Of a stretch of DNA of 64,000 nt, positions 58,001 through 64,000 are shown one piece after another (the first letter of the stretch is position 1; each line of letters opens with the position of its first letter). Both the position numbers and the translations under genes were made by a program. Source of the DNA: Actinoplanes sp. NBRC 103695 (GTDB lineage Bacteria; Actinomycetota; Actinomycetes; Mycobacteriales; Micromonosporaceae); contig NZ_BSTL01000017.1 in assembly GCF_030269485.1 (NCBI RefSeq), forward strand, positions 124,001 through 188,000, read 5' to 3'. The notes under the pieces are model-generated. The model did no database searches. It saw nothing but the letters and a program-made list of their open reading frames with translations, and was not told the DNA's origin.

Positions 58001-58838
58001 GGCCGAAGATCTCCTCCGAACGGGCGGCGAGCAGGCGGGTGTCCTCCTCGTCCTTGATGAGCAGGCCCAGCGACCGGCGCAGCGCCGCCGGCCACGCGCT
58101 GCCCTCCGCCGCCAGGGCAGCCGCCCCGCGGGCCCAGTCCACCGACTCCGCGATGCCGGGGCGCTTGAGCAGCGGCAGCGTACGGATGTCCTGCACCGCC
58201 CGGACCAGAGCGCCGGCCGCCGCGTCCTCGAGGCCGGGCACGTGCGCGTCGAGGATCGCCCGCTCGCGTTCGGCGGACGGGAACTCGATCCAGTGGTAGA
58301 GGCATCGCCGGCGCAGCGCGTCGTGCAGTTCCCGGGTGCGGTTCGAGGTGAGCACCACGACGGGGGTGTGCTTCGCCCGCAGGGTGCCGAGCTCGGGGAC
58401 GGTGACCTGGAAGTCGCTGAGGAACTCCAGCAGGAACGCCTCGAACTCGCTGTCCGCCCGGTCGATCTCGTCGATCAGCAGGACCGCGCCGTGCTCCGAG
58501 CGGGTCGCCCGCAGCAGCGGGCGGGCGAGCAGGAACTCCTCCGCGTACAGGTCGCCGATGTCCTGGCCACGCGCCTCCGCCGTGCGTACCCGGAGAAGCT
58601 GTTTGGGGTAGTCCCACTCGTAGAGCGCCTGGCCGGAGTCCAGCCCCTCGAAACACTGCAGGCGGATCAGCTCGCGGCCGAGGACCCGCGACAGCACGGA
58701 CGCCAGCTCGGTCTTGCCGACGCCCGGCTCGCCCTCGAGCAGCAGCGGCCGCCCGAGGAGCAGAGCCAGGTGTACGGCCGTGAGCAGCCCCTCGTCGGCG
58801 AAGTAGCCTTCGTCGCGCAGGGCCGGTGCGAGATCCAC
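57993..58838 (-). CDS. MoxR-type AAA+ ATPase, CoxD-like
   Basis: A 281-residue AAA+ ATPase from GTG 58838, which overlaps the TAG of the EthD-like gene (TAGTG). Walker A is LLEGEPGVGKTELA, Walker B is AVLLIDEIDRAD, sensor 1 is VVVLTSNRTRELHDALRRRC and the arginine finger region is in that last block. MoxR and VWA proteins act together as metal-centre or complex chaperones. Here, behind a molybdenum hydroxylase, the pair is likely a maturation factor like CoxD/CoxE, inserting or finishing the Mo site. Confidence 0.92.
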   Translation of the reverse strand: MDLAPALRDEGYFADEGLLTAVHLALLLGRPLLLEGEPGVGKTELASVLSRVLGRELIRLQCFEGLDSGQALYEWDYPKQLLRVRTAEARGQDIGDLYAEEFLLARPLLRATRSEHGAVLLIDEIDRADSEFEAFLLEFLSDFQVTVPELGTLRAKHTPVVVLTSNRTRELHDALRRRCLYHWIEFPSAERERAILDAHVPGLEDAAAGALVRAVQDIRTLPLLKRPGIAESVDWARGAAALAAEGSAWPAALRRSLGLLIKDEEDTRLLAARSEEIFGHP

Positions 58839-59140
58839 TACAGCTGCTGGTGCTCGGTGGTCAGCAGGTGCACCCGGTTGGAGGTGTGCGCACCGGCGTC
58901 GGCGGCGGCGGCCTTGCCGTGCTCCGACGCGAACGCCGCCACCCGCGCGTCGTCGTCGTCGAAGTAGAGCTCGTTCACCGCGTCGAACGCCGGATCGTCG
59001 CCGCCGCTCACGTTCACCACGTACTTGCGCAGCCCGGGCAGCTTTTTCGCGAACTCCAGGTGGTCCTCGACGACCCACTTCGCGAAGTCGTCCTGCGACA
59101 GACCCTCGGCCCGCTTCAGCAGCGAGATGACCTTCAACAT
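58838..59140 (-). CDS. EthD-family dimeric alpha-beta barrel protein
   Basis: A 100-residue protein with the ferredoxin-like fold of EthD/Dabb proteins: KVISLLKRAEGLSQDDFAKW, WVVEDHLEFAKKLPGLRKY and a later FDAVNELYFDDDDARVAAF. Members assist oxidative degradation pathways, binding small hydrophobic ligands or acting as isomerase or cyclase. The ATG at 59140 overlaps the stop of the Mo-subunit gene. Its place between the hydroxylase and its maturation genes implies that it works on the same substrate. Confidence 0.85.
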   Translation of the reverse strand: MLKVISLLKRAEGLSQDDFAKWVVEDHLEFAKKLPGLRKYVVNVSGGDDPAFDAVNELYFDDDDARVAAFASEHGKAAAADAGAHTSNRVHLLTTEHQQL

Positions 59141-60147
59141 CAGGTGGTTCCCTTCAAGGCGTCCAAATCCCGCAGCACTCGCTCGGGGGTGAAAGGCATG
59201 GTTTCCACGCGTACGCCGCACGCGTCGAAGATGGCGTTGGCGATCGCCGGGATCGGGGCGTTGGCGGTCATCTCGCCGATCCCCTTGGCGCCGAACGGCC
59301 CGTTGTCGGCCGGGCGTTCCAGGATCACGCTGTACTGCCGGGCGATGTCCGCGGGCCCGGGCATCAGGTACTCGGTGAAGTCGGCCGGACCGTGGTCGCG
59401 GGCCGGGTAGTACGGCTCGGTGGCCTCGAACAGCGCGTGCGACATGCCCATCCACGCGCCGCCCTCGACCTGCTGGGTGACCATGGCCGGGTTCAGGGCA
59501 CGGCCGATCTCGTACGCGTTGTGCATCTCCAGCACCTCGACGACGCCGGTCTCGTCGTCCACCTCGACCACGGCGACCGTGCACGCGTGCGCCTGGCACG
59601 AGTCCGGGTCCATCTCGCCGGTCTCCGGCACCACGGTGCTCTGTTCCTTGAGGAAGATGCCCCGCCCCGAGATGGTCCGGCCGTGCTTGAAATGCGCGGC
59701 GAGAGCCAGGTCGGTGATGTGGATCCGCTTCTCCTCGGCGCCCTTGACCGCGATGAAGCCGGTGCCGTCGGTCTCCAGGTCACCGGGGTCGACTTCGAGC
59801 TCGTCGGCGGCCACCGCCAGCATCACCTCGCGGGCCTCGGCGGCCGCCATGATGACCGCGTTGCCGACCCGGTGCGTGCCCCGGCTGGCGAACGTGCCCA
59901 TGCAGTGCGGCCCGGTGTCGGTGTCGGCGGTGTCGATCAGGATGTTCTCGAACGGCAGCCCGAGCACCTCCGCCGCGCACTGGGCGACCACCGTCTTGAG
60001 GCCCTGCCCCAGGTCCACCGAGGACAGGCTGACCACGAACGTGCCGGTGGTGGTGGAGTGGATCAGTGCTTGCGACGGGTCGCCGCCGAGGTTCATGCCG
60101 GTCGGGTAGTTGACCGACGCGTACCCGCGGCCCTTCAGCTTTGCCAT
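59140..60147 (-). CDS. molybdenum hydroxylase, C-terminal half of Mo subunit
   Basis: 335 residues matching the second half of xanthine-dehydrogenase-family molybdopterin subunits. LGGDPSQALIHSTTTGTFVV opens the C-terminal Mo domain, SVDLGQGLKTVVAQCAAEVLG and THRVGNAVIMAA follow, and GPFGAKGIGEMTANAPIP holds the catalytic Glu. It has its own start (MAKLKGRGYASVNYPTGMNL at 60147) and overlaps the N-terminal-half gene by 13 bases in another frame. With that gene it makes a normal-sized subunit of about 776 residues, the split seen in nicotinate dehydrogenase (NdhL/NdhM) of Eubacterium barkeri. Confidence 0.85.
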   Translation of the reverse strand: MAKLKGRGYASVNYPTGMNLGGDPSQALIHSTTTGTFVVSLSSVDLGQGLKTVVAQCAAEVLGLPFENILIDTADTDTGPHCMGTFASRGTHRVGNAVIMAAAEAREVMLAVAADELEVDPGDLETDGTGFIAVKGAEEKRIHITDLALAAHFKHGRTISGRGIFLKEQSTVVPETGEMDPDSCQAHACTVAVVEVDDETGVVEVLEMHNAYEIGRALNPAMVTQQVEGGAWMGMSHALFEATEPYYPARDHGPADFTEYLMPGPADIARQYSVILERPADNGPFGAKGIGEMTANAPIPAIANAIFDACGVRVETMPFTPERVLRDLDALKGTT

Positions 60148-61460
60148 GACGACATCTCCTGGAACTCCGCGGGCAGGTCGTGGCCGACCATCTCGGCCGC
60201 CTTCTGGATGACCTCGATCAGCGCGGTGCCCTCGGCCGGCTTGCGGTGCGCGGTCAGGTCGCCGTCGCGGTAGGCGTTGATCAGCCGCAGTTGCAACGGA
60301 TCCATGTCCAGCGCGCGGGCGATGCGGTCCATCTGGGACTCCAGCGCGAAGTCGGCGATGGTCACCCCGAAGCCGCGCATCGCGCTCGACGGGGTGCGGT
60401 TGGTGAAGACGCAATGGCAGTCGGCCCAGACGTTCGGGATCGCGTACGGGCCGGGCAGGTGGGCGGCGGCCTTGGTCGTTCCGTACGGGCTGTGCCGCGC
60501 GTACGCCCCGGAATCGACGTAGAGGGTCACCTGGCGGCCGGTGATGCGCCCGCCGGACATCACGGCGTCCTTGATGATGATGCGTTCGGCCGCCCGCGGC
60601 GACGACACCTGCATCTCCTCGCGGCGGTTGTAGACGAACTTCACCGGCCGGCCGGTCAGCATCGCCGCCACGCAGGACACCGGCTCGACGACCACGTCCA
60701 CCTTGCCGCCGAAACCGCCGCCGACCGTGCCGCCGACGATGCGGAGCTTGTTGAACGGCGTACCCAGGATCAGGGCGGTGTTGTCGAGGGTGAAGAAGCA
60801 GGCCTGGGTGTCCGAGTGGATGCGCAACCGGCCGTCGGCCTGCGGGACGACGATGCAGCCGGTGGTCTCGGTGGGGGCATGCTCGATCGGCGCCGACTGG
60901 TAGCGCCATTCGAAGACGTGATCCGCCTGTGCGAACGCCTGCTCGACGTCGCCGAACCGGATCCGGCGGCAGTGGTGTCCCTCGTACGTGAAGAAGTTCG
61001 TCCGCTGGTGCTCGTTGACGATCGGGGCGCCTTCCCGCAGCGCTTCCTCGACGTCGAACACCGCCGGCAGGTCCTCGTAGTCGACGACCACTTTCGCAGC
61101 GCCTTCATAGGCGGCCGCCTCGGTCTCGGCGATCACCGCGCAGATCGGCTCGCCCCGGTAGCGGACGGTGCCCTCGGCCAGGATCGGCTCGTCGTCGGGC
61201 TCCACGCCGATCAGCTTGAGCGGGGTGAAGAGGTTGTTCGGGATGTCGTCGGCGGTCAGGATGCGGACGACGCCCTTGGTCTTCTCCGCCTCGCTGGTGT
61301 CGATGCCGGCGAGGCGCGCGTGGTGGCGCTCGGAGCGGGCCATCTTCAGGTGCAGCAGGCCCGGCGGGTTGAGGTCCTCGAAGAACTCGGTGCGGCCGGT
61401 GACATGGCCGAGGGCGTCCGAGCGCTGGACGGCCGAGCCGATGACCTTGTAGCCGGTCAT
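60135..61460 (-). CDS. molybdenum hydroxylase, N-terminal half of Mo subunit
   Basis: 441 residues covering the a/b hammerhead domain (HVTGRTEFFEDLNPPGLLHL, GEPICAVIAETEAAAYEGA) and the first Mo-binding domain with VGGTVGGGFGGKVDVVVEP and PSSAMRGFGVTIADFALESQ. It ends at HDLPAEFQEMSSWQS with a genuine stop; translation of the next frame does not restore a fusion. Start MTGYKVIGSAV overlaps the 2Fe-2S gene (ATGA). It is equivalent to NdhL. The enzyme would hydroxylate a heterocycle or aldehyde with water as oxygen source. Confidence 0.88.
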   Translation of the reverse strand: MTGYKVIGSAVQRSDALGHVTGRTEFFEDLNPPGLLHLKMARSERHHARLAGIDTSEAEKTKGVVRILTADDIPNNLFTPLKLIGVEPDDEPILAEGTVRYRGEPICAVIAETEAAAYEGAAKVVVDYEDLPAVFDVEEALREGAPIVNEHQRTNFFTYEGHHCRRIRFGDVEQAFAQADHVFEWRYQSAPIEHAPTETTGCIVVPQADGRLRIHSDTQACFFTLDNTALILGTPFNKLRIVGGTVGGGFGGKVDVVVEPVSCVAAMLTGRPVKFVYNRREEMQVSSPRAAERIIIKDAVMSGGRITGRQVTLYVDSGAYARHSPYGTTKAAAHLPGPYAIPNVWADCHCVFTNRTPSSAMRGFGVTIADFALESQMDRIARALDMDPLQLRLINAYRDGDLTAHRKPAEGTALIEVIQKAAEMVGHDLPAEFQEMSSWQS

Positions 61461-61927
61461 TTCCGCCTCCCTGCCGCGTCGAGGATCGCCGCGACGATCG
61501 CGCGGTAGCCGGTGCACCGGCAGACGTTGCCGGAGATGGCCTCGACCACCTCGTCGTGTGTGGGATCCGGGTTCTCCGCGAGCAGCGCCTCGGCCGTCAT
61601 GATCATCCCGGCGGTGCAGAAGCCGCACTGCGTCGCGAAGCCGTCCAGGAACGCCTGCTGCACCTCGTCCAGGCGCTCACCGTCGGCCACGCCCTCCAGG
61701 GTGCGTACCTCGGCGGCCTCGATCGTCTCCACCGCGACCAGGCAGGACATGACCGGCTTGTCGTCGACCAGGACCGTGCACGTGCCGCAGCTGCCCTGGG
61801 CGCAGCCGCGCTTGGCGGCCATCAGGCCCAGCCGGTCGCGCAGGCTGGTCAGCAGGGACTCGGCGGGCCGGGCCAGGAACTCCTGCTCCCGGCCGTTGAC
61901 GGTCAGGTTCACCACGCTCGACGGCAT
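61457..61927 (-). CDS. molybdenum hydroxylase 2Fe-2S subunit
   Basis: A 156-residue iron-sulfur subunit with both clusters: plant-ferredoxin-type C-x4-C-x2-C in GCAQGSCGTCTVLV with the fourth Cys in VMSCLVAV, and the helical cluster QCGFCTAGM...NVCRCTGY. Start MPSSVVNLTVNGREQEF at 61927 overlaps the FAD gene stop. It passes electrons from the Mo site to FAD. Placement second in the operon matches ndhFSLM-type order. Confidence 0.95.
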   Translation of the reverse strand: MPSSVVNLTVNGREQEFLARPAESLLTSLRDRLGLMAAKRGCAQGSCGTCTVLVDDKPVMSCLVAVETIEAAEVRTLEGVADGERLDEVQQAFLDGFATQCGFCTAGMIMTAEALLAENPDPTHDEVVEAISGNVCRCTGYRAIVAAILDAAGRRK

Positions 61928-62697
61928 CAGGCCTCCTCGTTCTGGAACGCGCGGCGTACGTGGACCGGGAGCACGCGGCGGCGGTACCAGGCGCTGGCGT
62001 AGGCGTCGTCCCGGGGATCGATGTCGGCGAGGGCTGCTTCTCCGGCGGCGTCGAGCACGTCGCGGGTCAGCTCCTGTCCCCGCAGGACCCGTTCGGCCGC
62101 GGGGGAGCGGACCGGTCCGGGTGCGACGCCGCCCAGCGCGACGCGGACCGTGTCTCTGTCGACGACCGCGGCGACCGTGACGATGGCGGCCGAGTTGAGC
62201 TTGCGGCGCATGGCCTTGTGGTAGAACCACGTGCCCTCACGGGGGACGGCGAAGCGGACGGCCGTGACAATCTCGCCAGGCCTTCTGTTCCACTCGGCGA
62301 TCGGTGTCTCCTGGCCTTCCGCGATCTCGACGGTCGCGTCCAGGGCGAGCAGGCAGACCGCGAAGTCGCCGTACGGCTGGGGAACGAAGAGGTTCCCGCC
62401 GACGGTGGCCAGGTTCCGGATCGTCGGCGAGGCGAGCGTCCTGATGGCCTCGCTCAGGAAGCCGAGCCCGCTCCGCAACTCGGCGAACGTCGTGGTCGCA
62501 CCGACCCGGGCGACCCCTTCGTTCACGGTGATGCCGGACAGGCCCGCGTGGCGCAGGCTGATCAGCTCGGTGTCGGCGACCGGGCCGGTGTTCACCTCGG
62601 CCATGACGACCGTGCCACCGGCCATGACCCGCCCGCCCCGCGCGGCGGCCTCGGCGGCGGCCTCGGCGGACTCCGGCATGCGCACTGCGGTGATCAT
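61927..62697 (-). CDS. molybdenum hydroxylase FAD-binding subunit
   Basis: A 256-residue medium subunit of the CO-dehydrogenase flavoprotein family. The FAD-binding segments are GRVMAGGTVVMAEV and TIRNLATVGGNLF, with the C-terminal CODH_C-like part from about residue 165 (KLNSAAIVTVAAVVD). It is somewhat shorter than the usual 280-290 residues. It is first gene of the operon, divergent from the GntR regulator with 89 bases between them. Confidence 0.92.
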   Translation of the reverse strand: MITAVRMPESAEAAAEAAARGGRVMAGGTVVMAEVNTGPVADTELISLRHAGLSGITVNEGVARVGATTTFAELRSGLGFLSEAIRTLASPTIRNLATVGGNLFVPQPYGDFAVCLLALDATVEIAEGQETPIAEWNRRPGEIVTAVRFAVPREGTWFYHKAMRRKLNSAAIVTVAAVVDRDTVRVALGGVAPGPVRSPAAERVLRGQELTRDVLDAAGEAALADIDPRDDAYASAWYRRRVLPVHVRRAFQNEEA

Positions 62698-62716
62698 CGG
62701 CGCCTCCCGCGTGATC

Positions 62717-62738
62717 GACTATCGATAATTGATACTTG
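62717..62738. promoter_or_regulatory. AT-rich operator/promoter in the ndh-like / GntR gap
   Basis: TATCGATAATTGATA (62720-62734) is an imperfect dyad (TATC...GATA) and by far the most AT-rich spot in this gap, lying 23 bases upstream of the hydroxylase start and 53 bases from the GntR start. It fits a FadR/FCD-type GntR operator overlapping the divergent promoters. Binding is inferred. Confidence 0.6.
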
Positions 62739-62786
62739 TCCGGGGTGGTCGCCGAGTCAACCCCGTCGCGTGACTACCATGGGCGG

Positions 62787-63452
62787 ATGACCTCCCTGTC
62801 GCGGCTGACGCTGGCGCAGCAGATCCGCGACATGCTCGTGGTCGACATCGTGTCCGGCGACATCCCGCCCGGCGAGCGGCTCGTCGAGACCAAGCTGGCC
62901 GCCCGCTTCGGCACCAGCCAGGCGCCCGTGCGCGAGGCGCTGCGCGAGCTCGAGGCCATGCGGATGGTCGAGACCAGGCCCCGGCGCGGCACCTTCGTCC
63001 GGCACTTCGTCCAGCAGACGTTGCGCGAGAGCTACGTGGTGCGCGCCGCCCTGGAGGAGACGGCCACCCGCCTGGCCATGCTGGCCGGCACCGTGCCGGT
63101 CGCCGCCCTGCGGGCCACGGTCACGGAGATGCGGGCGGCGGCCCGCACCGGCGACGACGAGGCGGCGGCCAAGGCGAGCGTCGCCTTCCACCGGCACATC
63201 ATCGAGGCCGCGCACAACGAGTTGCTGCGCCTGTCCTGGGAGGCCTTGCAGATCGAGGCTCGCACGGCGGTCACGATGGTCGCCGCCGAGGTCAAGCTGA
63301 AGGACGTCGTCCACGACCACGCCGCCCTGCTGGCCGCCATCGAGGCCGGCGACCTGGAGACGGCCTGCCGGCACGCCCGCGACCACCAGTGGCACTACGC
63401 CGACCTGCCCCACGACGCCCACGGGCGGCTCCGCGACGCCGCGGTCTCCTGA
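62787..63452 (+). CDS. GntR-family regulator, FCD type
   Basis: A 221-residue transcription factor. The N-terminal winged helix is LAQQIRDMLVVDIVSGDIPPGERLVETKLAARFGTSQAPVREALREL, the GntR signature. The C-terminal FCD domain has metal-binding histidines in VAFHRHIIEAAHN and HDHAALLAAIEAGD, plus CRHARDH. It is divergent from the molybdenum hydroxylase operon and probably represses it until a carboxylate or heterocyclic effector binds. Start MTSLSRL at 62787. Confidence 0.92.
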   Translation: MTSLSRLTLAQQIRDMLVVDIVSGDIPPGERLVETKLAARFGTSQAPVREALRELEAMRMVETRPRRGTFVRHFVQQTLRESYVVRAALEETATRLAMLAGTVPVAALRATVTEMRAAARTGDDEAAAKASVAFHRHIIEAAHNELLRLSWEALQIEARTAVTMVAAEVKLKDVVHDHAALLAAIEAGDLETACRHARDHQWHYADLPHDAHGRLRDAAVS

Positions 63453-63535
63453 GGCCGCGCGATTCAGACCTCGCAAGGGCCTCCGTCGCTTCTGAGGCCG
63501 CGAGATTCAGACCTCGCAGGGGCCTCCGTCGCTCC
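63450..63535 (+). repeat. 43-bp tandem duplication after the GntR gene
   Basis: Two copies (63450-63492 and 63493-63535) of a 43-base sequence beginning TGAGGCCGCG and ending TCCGTCGCT-YC differ at a few positions. The first contains the GntR stop codon. Each includes TTCAGACCTCGCARGG. No coding role is seen. Confidence 0.85.
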
Positions 63536-63627
63536 TGAGACCCGGAAACTGCCGACTCGCACCATGTTGCCGCCGTCACACCCTCGGCGCGGCGGAAATG
63601 AGCGCCGGGGTGCGCGAGTTGTCGGCC

Positions 63628-63680
63628 AGTGGTAGGCAAAACCGGCATCCGCCGTATGAATGCCCGATTTGCCTACCACT
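63628..63680. repeat. palindromic GTGGTAG element
   Basis: AGTGGTAGGCAAAACCGGCAT (63628-63648) pairs with ATGCCCGATTTGCCTACCACT (63660-63680) over 21 bp with two mismatches and an 11-base loop. The interior differs from the other copies, but the GTGGTAG...CTACCAC ends are the same. It sits 30 bases upstream of the last gene and may end transcription coming from the GntR gene. Confidence 0.75.
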
Positions 63681-63710
63681 ATCTGATCCGACGGCGAGGA
63701 CTGGTGGGGC

Positions 63711-64000
63711 ATGACGACGGTGGGATTCATCGGGAGCGGATCGATCGGCGGGACCGTCGCGCGGCTGGCGGTGGCCGCCGGGCATGACGTGGTACTGAGC
63801 AACTCGCGCGGCCCGGAGACCTTGCGCGGACTGGTGACCGAGCTCGGCGACCCGGCCCGGGCGGCCACCCCGGCCGAGGTGGCCGCGGACGCCGACCTGA
63901 TCGTGGTGAGCGTGCCGTTCCACGCCCACACGAAGCTGCCGGCCGAGCAGCTCGCCGGCAAGGTCGTCCTCGACACCGACAACTACTACGTGGCCCGCGA
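63711..64000 (+). CDS. NADPH-dependent F420 reductase-like protein, partial
   Basis: The first 96 codons of a gene cut by the window end. MTTVGFIGSGSIGGTVARLA is a dinucleotide-binding Rossmann start, then VVLSNSRGPETLRGLVTELG, AADADLIVVSVPFHA and GKVVLDTDNYYVAR match the F420-dependent NADP reductase / NAD(P)-binding domain 2 family, which balances F420H2 and NADPH or acts on related substrates. GTGGGG precedes the ATG. The C-terminal part is outside the window. Confidence 0.85.
   Translation, partial: MTTVGFIGSGSIGGTVARLAVAAGHDVVLSNSRGPETLRGLVTELGDPARAATPAEVAADADLIVVSVPFHAHTKLPAEQLAGKVVLDTDNYYVAR

Overview
The window is very GC-rich, with dense, often overlapping genes, many GTG starts and GTGA/ATGA stop-start overlaps. 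Gene families typical of actinobacteria fill it: SigE-type ECF sigma, PASTA-less Ser/Thr kinase, NarL two-component pairs, an AftD-like arabinosyltransferase, FabG4/HtdX/FadA2-type lipid genes and an F420-reductase-like NADP oxidoreductase. This suggests a filamentous actinomycete, plausibly a Micromonosporaceae (Actinoplanes-like) chromosome; the family assignment is inference.

Layout. (1) 0.4-12.6 kb: two paralogous stress modules, each an ABC exporter plus a NarL-type sensor kinase/regulator (444-4047 and 8044-11727). Both divergent promoters carry the same dyad, TCNGACC-N2-GGTCNGA, twice each. Between them lie a Ser/Thr kinase, an ECF sigma factor with a membrane-anchored beta-propeller partner, and a SpoU RNA methyltransferase. 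(2) 12.6-19.5 kb: a Sfp/EntD phosphopantetheinyl transferase, a phosphoesterase, the scar of a deleted acyl-CoA synthetase, then an acyl-CoA dehydrogenase / MaoC hydratase / two-domain FabG4-like reductase operon divergent from a FadA2-like thiolase. (3) 19.67-24.75 kb: a small class III lanthipeptide locus (lanKC, then lanA and a strong terminator) divergent, across an unusually AT-rich 400 bp gap, from a discrete acyl carrier protein and a two-domain ketosynthase. This is the best candidate for a new system: a possible acyl-lanthipeptide (lipolanthine-like) pathway. (4) 24.8-30.4 kb: two large exported repeat proteins (Fn3 and Cys-pair Ig-like repeats), with a 79-bp duplicated gene scrap and a perfect 52-bp palindrome. 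(5) 30.4-51.5 kb: soluble phosphorelay kinases, then a cell-envelope glycan region (AftD-like GT-C enzyme, glycosyltransferases, MOP flippase, kinase-like fusion, polytopic membrane protein) with two paralogous small exported proteins, a DUF998 gene under a double operator, an orphan Imm21-like gene and an OmpR regulator. (6) 51.5-55.2 kb: a divergent EAL/GGDEF cyclic-di-GMP pair, an acetyltransferase and a META-like lipoprotein-type protein. (7) 56-63.5 kb: a GntR-controlled molybdenum hydroxylase operon whose Mo-binding subunit is split into two genes, in the order FAD / 2Fe-2S / large / medium, followed by EthD-like, MoxR and CoxE-like maturation genes and an amidohydrolase. The window ends inside an F420-dependent NADP reductase-like gene.

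Two intergenic stretches (40.34-41.21 and 55.17-56.00 kb) are packed with related short tandem repeats. They share hairpins ending in GTGGTAG...CTACCAC with 49.2 and 63.6 kb, a dispersed palindromic repeat family. I see no rRNA, tRNA, CRISPR array, transposase or integrase.
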